A DNA stretch of 64,000 nucleotides, from NCBI GenBank assembly GCA_002437245.1, contig DJOQ01000022.1:1-64000 (forward strand), written 5' to 3'. The position numbers and the translations under genes are program-made. This document shows, piece by piece, positions 59,613 through 64,000 of this stretch (position 1 is the stretch's first letter; every line of letters starts with the position of its first letter). This stretch comes from Ruminococcaceae bacterium UBA6434. GTDB taxonomy: Bacteria; Bacillota; Clostridia; Oscillospirales; Acutalibacteraceae. The notes under the pieces are model-generated. The model saw nothing but the letters and a program-made list of their open reading frames with translations, was not told the origin of the DNA and did not search any database.

Positions 59613-60293
59613 TTGGAAATAAGACCGATAGCGCACATAAGAACCGATTTCGATGAAAAATTCGGTATACCGCGTCAAAGCGGTCTTTGCCCGCTTCTTG
59701 AGGGGGAAATAGTGTTTGAGCCGGACTTTGCAAAGCGCGAGAGCATAAGGGGGCTCGAAGAGTTTTCCCATATCTGGCTTATATGGCAGTTCTCCGAAAA
59801 TCCTCCGTCGTCGTCACTTACGGTTCGTCCGCCGCGTCTCGGCGGTAATAAAAGGGTCGGCGTTTTTGCGTCGCGTTCGCCTTTTCGTCCGAACGGGCTC
59901 GGGCTTTCGTGCGTAAAAATCAAAAGTATAGAATATTCTTCTTCCGGAGAGCCCACGATAACCGTCCTCGGAGCGGATATGCAGGATAAAACGCCGATAT
60001 TTGACATAAAGCCGTATATTCCGCTGTCGGATTGCCGCACGGACGCTCTGGAGGGGTACACAGAAACAACACGCAGGCATATCCTTACGGTGAATATTCC
60101 GAGTGAGACAAAAAAGCTGTTTCCCGAAGAGAAGCTGTCTGCACTGGAAGAGATTTTAAGCCTTGATCCGCGTCCGGGATACGACGATTCGCCGGAAAAA
60201 ATTTACGGGCTGAACTTTGCGGGATACAATATAAAATTCTCTGTTGAAAACGACGTACTGTGCGTTTCGGATATAGAAAAAATCAAGAGGTAG
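59613..60293 (+). CDS. trmO: tRNA (t6A37)-methyltransferase TrmO family protein
   Basis: A 226-residue protein of the TrmO/YaeB/TsaA family that methylates t6A37 of tRNA with SAM. Signature: EIRPIAHIRTDFDEKFGIPRQ, LEEFSHIWLIWQF, VRPPRLGGNKRVGVFASRSPFRPNGLGLS (in two parts) and VLGADMQDKTPIFDIKPYIP. TTG start at 59613 with GGGGAG upstream. Co-transcribed with the DUF5662 gene 8 bases later. Confidence 0.92.
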   Translation: MEIRPIAHIRTDFDEKFGIPRQSGLCPLLEGEIVFEPDFAKRESIRGLEEFSHIWLIWQFSENPPSSSLTVRPPRLGGNKRVGVFASRSPFRPNGLGLSCVKIKSIEYSSSGEPTITVLGADMQDKTPIFDIKPYIPLSDCRTDALEGYTETTRRHILTVNIPSETKKLFPEEKLSALEEILSLDPRPGYDDSPEKIYGLNFAGYNIKFSVENDVLCVSDIEKIKR

Positions 60294-60301
60294 AAAGATT
60301 T

Positions 60302-60841
60302 ATGGCAAATCCCATCGGGCATTTAAAAACCATCAATAAACACCGCCATGCGGTAATCAAAAACTGTTTCAGAGCCGGCATACCGCTTCAGGGGCTTCGG
60401 CACGACCTCTCAAAGTACGCGCCGGTGGAATTTTTAAACGGGGCTAAGTATTACGACGGCTCGCGCAGTCCGAATGAACTTGAGCGTGCCGATAAGGGCT
60501 ATTCCGAGGCGTGGCTTCACCACAAGGGCAGAAACAAGCACCATTTTGAATATTGGACCGATTACAATCCCGTAAAGAAATGCGTAATGCCCATAAAAAT
60601 GCCGCTTAAATATGTTATAGAAATGTTTTGCGACCGCGTTGCCGCGAGCAAAACGTATATGAAGGATAAATATACCGACGCTTATCCTCTCGAATATTTC
60701 GAGAGGGGCAAAAAGACAAGAAGCATTGACCCCGAAACCTCGGCGCTGCTTGAAAAATTGCTTATTATGCTGAGCGACGAGGGCGAGGAAAAGACCTTTC
60801 GCTATATAAGAAAAGAATTAAAAAAGCACAAGGACTACTGA
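60302..60841 (+). CDS. DUF5662 family protein
   Basis: A 179-residue soluble protein with many His and Lys: INKHRHAVIKNCFRAG, GLRHDLSKYAPVEF, AWLHHKGRNKHHFEYW, and CDRVAASKTYMKDKY. The His/Asp-rich motifs suggest a metal site like that of HD-fold proteins; function unknown. The ATG at 60302 gives the family N-terminus (MANPIGHLKTI). Its end lies within the left arm of a terminator. Confidence 0.85.
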   Translation: MANPIGHLKTINKHRHAVIKNCFRAGIPLQGLRHDLSKYAPVEFLNGAKYYDGSRSPNELERADKGYSEAWLHHKGRNKHHFEYWTDYNPVKKCVMPIKMPLKYVIEMFCDRVAASKTYMKDKYTDAYPLEYFERGKKTRSIDPETSALLEKLLIMLSDEGEEKTFRYIRKELKKHKDY

Positions 60842-60868
60842 TTGCCTGCAGTCCCTGTGCTTTTATTA
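60822..60868. terminator. Bidirectional terminator overlapping a gene end
   Basis: A 15-bp stem with one mismatch (60822-60836 with 60850-60864); the left arm is the last codons of the DUF5662 gene, with T's after the right arm. Confidence 0.8.
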
Positions 60869-60888
60869 CAGCCGTGATTTTGCACACG

Positions 60889-61770
60889 CTATGTGTTTTT
60901 TAAGGTTTTGCGGTTTAAAAAGAACATTGCCGCCGCCATGGCTATTATGATAACATAGCCGATAATACTGAAAATATCCGGTATCTGACCGAAAACGAAA
61001 AGACCGAGTAAGGAAGAGAAGATTATCTGCGAATAATCATAAACCGAAATGTCGCGTGCCGGAGCGAAAATATAAGCCGCCGTTATGGTGTATTGACCGC
61101 CGGTTGCGGAAAGACCGGCAAGCAGTAAAAAGACGAGCTGCATTACGGTCATATGCTTATATTCGACTATCATAAACGGCAGGAAAACCAACGTGGAAAA
61201 TACCGAGAAGAAAAATACTATAAATGAGCCCTTAACCTTTTCCTGACCGAGCTTGTGAACCATTGTGTATGCAATCCCGGCACCGAATCCGCCGAGCAGA
61301 CCTATAAGTGACGGGATAAGCTCCGCATTGCGAAATGTCGGTTTTATGACAAACAGACAGCCGATAAATGCAGTTATTACTATTGCCGCTTTTTTCGGAC
61401 TTATCTTTTCCTTCAATATTACGAGGCTTCCGAGTATTGCAAAAAACGGCGACATCTTATTAAGTATCGACGCGTCCGCGAGGACAAGCTTGCCAATGGC
61501 GTAAAAATTGCACACTATGCCTATCGTTCCGAAAAATGCGCGCAAAAGAAGATATTTTACGGTGCTTTTCGGGACGGCTATTTTTTCGTGTTCTTTTAAG
61601 AGAATCGTCAAAGAGAAAAACAGCGCGACTATATTTCTGAAAAAGCTTTTTTGCATCGCAGGCAAATCTCCGGCAAGGCGCACAAACATTCCCATCAGCG
61701 CAAAGCAAAATGCCGAGGCTATTATCAGGATAATTCCCTTATTTGTATTGTTTAACTTTAATTTTTTCAT
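60889..61770 (-). CDS. EamA/DMT family transporter
   Basis: A 293-residue membrane protein with about ten segments in two EamA repeats (IIASAFCFALMGMFVRLAG, FFAILGSLVILKEKISPKKAA at the end of the first; YDYSQIIFSSLLGLFVFGQIP in the second). Similar to SAM-carrier/RarD-like DMT members; substrate unknown. The ATG at 61770 lacks a clear ribosome-binding site (only a weak AAAG 2 bases before), with TATAAA just upstream, so translation could be weak or the message nearly leaderless. Confidence 0.88.
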   Translation of the reverse strand: MKKLKLNNTNKGIILIIASAFCFALMGMFVRLAGDLPAMQKSFFRNIVALFFSLTILLKEHEKIAVPKSTVKYLLLRAFFGTIGIVCNFYAIGKLVLADASILNKMSPFFAILGSLVILKEKISPKKAAIVITAFIGCLFVIKPTFRNAELIPSLIGLLGGFGAGIAYTMVHKLGQEKVKGSFIVFFFSVFSTLVFLPFMIVEYKHMTVMQLVFLLLAGLSATGGQYTITAAYIFAPARDISVYDYSQIIFSSLLGLFVFGQIPDIFSIIGYVIIIAMAAAMFFLNRKTLKNT

Positions 61771-61826
61771 GCTTTATAGGGTATCACTTTTGAGATTTTA
61801 TTCAAGATGTATTTATTACAAATTTC

Positions 61827-61855
61827 TTGCTTTTTCGCGTATGATATTTTACAAT
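61827..61855 (+). promoter_or_regulatory. Promoter of the small membrane protein gene
   Basis: -35 TTGCTT (61827-61832) and -10 TACAAT (61850-61855), 17-base spacer, 30 bases before the ATG. Confidence 0.6.
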
Positions 61856-61885
61856 GAAAATAATCTGAAACAGGGAGGAATAAAA

Positions 61886-62161
61886 ATGTCAAAAATCAAT
61901 TATAACGGTCCCGATGTCTTTAAACCGCTCAGCCCGTGGGCTTATTTCGGTCTGTCGATTCTGTTTTCGCTCCCCGTGGTGGGATTTATTTTTCTCATCA
62001 TCTTCAGCGTGAGCGACGCCAATGTCAACCGCAGAAACTTTGCGCGTTCATATTGGTGCGTCTATATTATAATAGCCGTAGCCGCGGTTATTATGATAGC
62101 TTCCGGCGTTACAATCGGTTCCCTTGAAAACGTGCTGTCGGCAGTTCGCCCGATAGCCTGA
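61886..62161 (+). CDS. Small two-segment membrane protein
   Basis: A 91-residue protein with two membrane segments (PWAYFGLSILFSLPVVGFIFLIIF in two halves, and YWCVYIIIAVAAVIMIAS) joined by a short NVNRRNFARS loop. This layout is common among unnamed small membrane proteins in gut Clostridia. Excellent GGGAGGAA before the ATG. Strong terminator after it; single-gene unit. Function unknown. Confidence 0.82.
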   Translation: MSKINYNGPDVFKPLSPWAYFGLSILFSLPVVGFIFLIIFSVSDANVNRRNFARSYWCVYIIIAVAAVIMIASGVTIGSLENVLSAVRPIA

Positions 62162-62203
62162 CGCACTGCGCCGAATTCGGCTAGGTACCGAAAAAGCGAC
62201 AAT

Positions 62204-62250
62204 AAAAGCGACTGCAAAAACATAAGTTGTTTTTGCAGTCGCTTTTTTAT
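62204..62250. terminator. Strong bidirectional terminator
   Basis: An 18-bp perfect stem (62204-62221 with 62229-62246), 7-base loop, then a T run, between converging genes. Confidence 0.9.
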
Positions 62251-62274
62251 ACTGTTATTCAGCCGATTTTAGCA

Positions 62275-63240
62275 TCAGCCTATATCCGCCGTAAAGTCAA
62301 CATACCATTGATGACCTATTTTAACGAGCGTTATCATTTCGGGGTGCTCTGCGAATTCGATGTTTTTCTGCGCTATTGCATCCTGGTCTCCGACGCCCGA
62401 GAGCACTCTTACCGTTTTGACCTCGGCTACCGCGGAGATGTCGTTTTCGGAAATACCGAACTGCTTATAAGCGGCTTTCTGACCGCTTGTAAGCGATGAT
62501 GTGTAAGCTTTGACCTCGTCATCATCGTATTCGCGCACAAGAGAGGTAGTCGCCGTTATGGTATAACCCGCGCTGTATTTTTCATCATCGTCAGAGAGAA
62601 CGGCCTTGTTTTTGCCGAGATAGTATTCGGCGTAATCTTTACCCTTGCCGTAAAGCACCTCGCAGTTATATGCGTACTCGTCCATATATGTGCTGAGGTT
62701 ACCCTCAAATGCCGAGAACATATCGTCGGTTGTAAATGCCCTGTTGCCGTATATTTCCTCGTAGCAGGGGACATATTCCGCAAAATACTCCGAAAACATC
62801 TTGTCGTAGTTTTCAAATCCGTAGAGATCCACAAGGTCTGTGAATACGGGATACATTCTGTCAAGAAGAAGTGTCAGCTTGTCGCCCTTTTCCTCGGCGG
62901 TCATTGCGGTGGCTACGGCGTTTTCGTCAATGTATTTGTCCATATAGTTCTCGGAGATGAAATCGCCGAACTTGGTGTTCTTTATAAGCACCGTGTATTT
63001 GAGTGCATCATAACCGTCGTTTTCGGCGGTGTTTTCGACATACTGCTCGGCAACCTTTTCGGGTGAGAACATTATGTAATTGTTTTTGTAATACACGGTA
63101 ACGAGAACCGAGAACAAAACGATTATTGCTATTACCGAAATTATTGCATACGTCACATCAAATTTCTTTGTGGGACTCTCGGGCTGTTTTTCGTATTCCG
63201 CCTGCGGTTTTGCCTTTTTCTTTTTTTCTTTAACAGCCAT
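62275..63240 (-). CDS. Membrane-anchored extracytoplasmic protein of unknown function
   Basis: A 321-residue protein. A Lys-rich cytosolic N-terminus (about 25 residues), one membrane segment (VTYAIISVIAIIVLFSVLVTVYY, residues about 29-50), then an acidic, Tyr/Glu-rich extracellular domain of about 270 residues with no motif I recognise. The DUF-like C-terminus ends WYVDFTADIG. GGAGG overlaps the end of the transporter gene upstream, so both are made together; it may aid that transporter. Confidence 0.75.
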   Translation of the reverse strand: MAVKEKKKKAKPQAEYEKQPESPTKKFDVTYAIISVIAIIVLFSVLVTVYYKNNYIMFSPEKVAEQYVENTAENDGYDALKYTVLIKNTKFGDFISENYMDKYIDENAVATAMTAEEKGDKLTLLLDRMYPVFTDLVDLYGFENYDKMFSEYFAEYVPCYEEIYGNRAFTTDDMFSAFEGNLSTYMDEYAYNCEVLYGKGKDYAEYYLGKNKAVLSDDDEKYSAGYTITATTSLVREYDDDEVKAYTSSLTSGQKAAYKQFGISENDISAVAEVKTVRVLSGVGDQDAIAQKNIEFAEHPEMITLVKIGHQWYVDFTADIG

Positions 63241-63242
63241 CG

Positions 63243-64000
63243 TTATGCCTCCTCTCCCGCAGTTTTTAATGCTGCGGCTTTTTTGCGGCGCTCCTGAAGC
63301 TCTTTTGCAATCATATCGCGCTTTTTGCCGTTGAGGTCATAGAAGAATATCGGAATCATCTGACCCAAAACAAATATTGCCGGTATTATGGTGTATATCA
63401 TAAGGAATCTGTCAAGAGTCGTCTGCGACTGAGTGGCGTAAGCGACATTTGCGTTTGTCGAGGTAACGTAGCCTGCCCATACAACAAGCGCGGGACCGAA
63501 AGATTTTGTGAGTGCTGCGGCAACCTTTGAGAAGAAACCGAAGCCTGCGTAGCAAAGACCCTCCTGGCGTTTGCCTGTTTTCCATTCAATCTCGTCAACG
63601 CAGTCGGCAATCATTACGTTGGGTGTTAGGTTGGTGTTGCCGTGCTGGAGTCCGACAAAGAAATTGATGATAAGGAACGGTATTGTAAGCTCCTTGGGAA
63701 CAAAGCCTATTGCCTTCGATACCACAAACAGTACCGTGAGCGAAAGTGCGCCGTAAAGACAGCAGACAATGTAAACCTTTTTGGTGTCAAGCATTTTAAG
63801 GAGCTTTTTGACTATAAGCATACCTACCGCCGTGCCTATACCCATCGGCAAAAGAAGGGCTATTTTAAGGTCCTTTGAGCCGAGCAGATAAACGGCTATG
63901 TAAAGGCTTACGGTGCTGTATACGCCTCTTCCGAAGCCCGTGAATTTTGTAAGCGAAACCATAAGCAGGTTTTTGTTCGTAAATACAAATTTGAGGCTTT
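63243..64000 (-). CDS. GPH family sugar:cation symporter, 5' partial
   Basis: The last about 252 residues of a GPH transporter; the frame stays open through 64000, so the gene begins beyond the right edge and the ATG at 63962 is internal. It shows six membrane segments and the family motif in the central-to-C-terminal half (DCVDEIEWKTGKRQEGLCYAG, with EWKTG as in the symporter at 19214). The tail is charged. The gene after it encodes an anchored protein in the same operon. Confidence 0.88.
   Translation of the reverse strand, partial: SLKFVFTNKNLLMVSLTKFTGFGRGVYSTVSLYIAVYLLGSKDLKIALLLPMGIGTAVGMLIVKKLLKMLDTKKVYIVCCLYGALSLTVLFVVSKAIGFVPKELTIPFLIINFFVGLQHGNTNLTPNVMIADCVDEIEWKTGKRQEGLCYAGFGFFSKVAAALTKSFGPALVVWAGYVTSTNANVAYATQSQTTLDRFLMIYTIIPAIFVLGQMIPIFFYDLNGKKRDMIAKELQERRKKAAALKTAGEEA

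Noticed and set aside
1079..62250. CRISPR array
   Set aside because: The direct repeats found (66 bp, 45 bp, hexamer) lie inside coding frames and have no unique spacers.

Overview
The window looks like a chromosomal segment of a Gram-positive, low-to-medium G+C anaerobe of the class Clostridia, probably a gut or rumen Oscillospiraceae/Ruminococcaceae-like organism. Reasons: strong GGAGG ribosome-binding sites, frequent GTG and TTG starts, DnaD/DnaI-type replication genes, CotF-like spore-coat genes, an anaerobic sulfatase-maturase-type radical SAM enzyme, a beta-glucosidase with swapped domain order, PASTA-kinase signalling, and many short intrinsic terminators between convergent genes. No rRNA, tRNA, CRISPR array, phage or insertion sequence was recognised. 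The assignment to a lineage is an inference; no marker gene allows a species call.

Layout. 1-1055: end of a wall-associated L,D-transpeptidase with near-identical 22-residue repeats. 1144-9266: a complete leftward myo-inositol catabolic operon (iolJ-C-B-D-E-A-G in transcription order) with its own promoter. 9459-11355: a Kef/NhaA-like cation/proton antiporter behind two small PII-like genes. 11443-18038: RluA-type pseudouridine synthase, GH3 beta-glucosidase, radical SAM maturase, HflX GTPase, HAD phosphatase. 18140-23387: a Cys-rich protein divergent from an operon with a GPH sugar symporter, metallophosphoesterase, HAD phosphatase and EamA exporter. 23473-24186: DUF805 membrane protein.

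24483-41093 is the most striking part: eleven tightly packed same-strand genes, bounded by terminators at both ends, which encode two PP2C phosphatases, three Ser/Thr kinases and seven FHA-domain proteins (one of them a kinase). Most soluble members start with a zinc ribbon. The membrane members couple extracellular modules (VWA, solute-binding-protein fold, PASTA plus a novel C-terminal region, lipase/RTX/Big_2) to cytosolic kinase or FHA domains. No type VII or type VI secretion component is present in the window. It reads as a self-contained transmembrane phospho-threonine signalling system that I cannot match to a described one.

41202-54630: housekeeping and mixed genes (RmuC, oligopeptide-binding lipoprotein, VanZ, DUF1015, two XRE regulators, two FAD proteins, a catalytically degenerate GDPD-like protein, endonuclease III, DnaD, DnaI-like loader, two CotF-like proteins). 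54721-64000: solitary MazF-type toxin, a PhoP/PhoR-like two-component pair with a candidate Pho-box array, an unusual structured inverted-repeat region, a GPH symporter, TrmO, DUF5662, an EamA transporter, a small membrane protein, and an anchored extracytoplasmic protein behind another GPH symporter that runs off the right edge.
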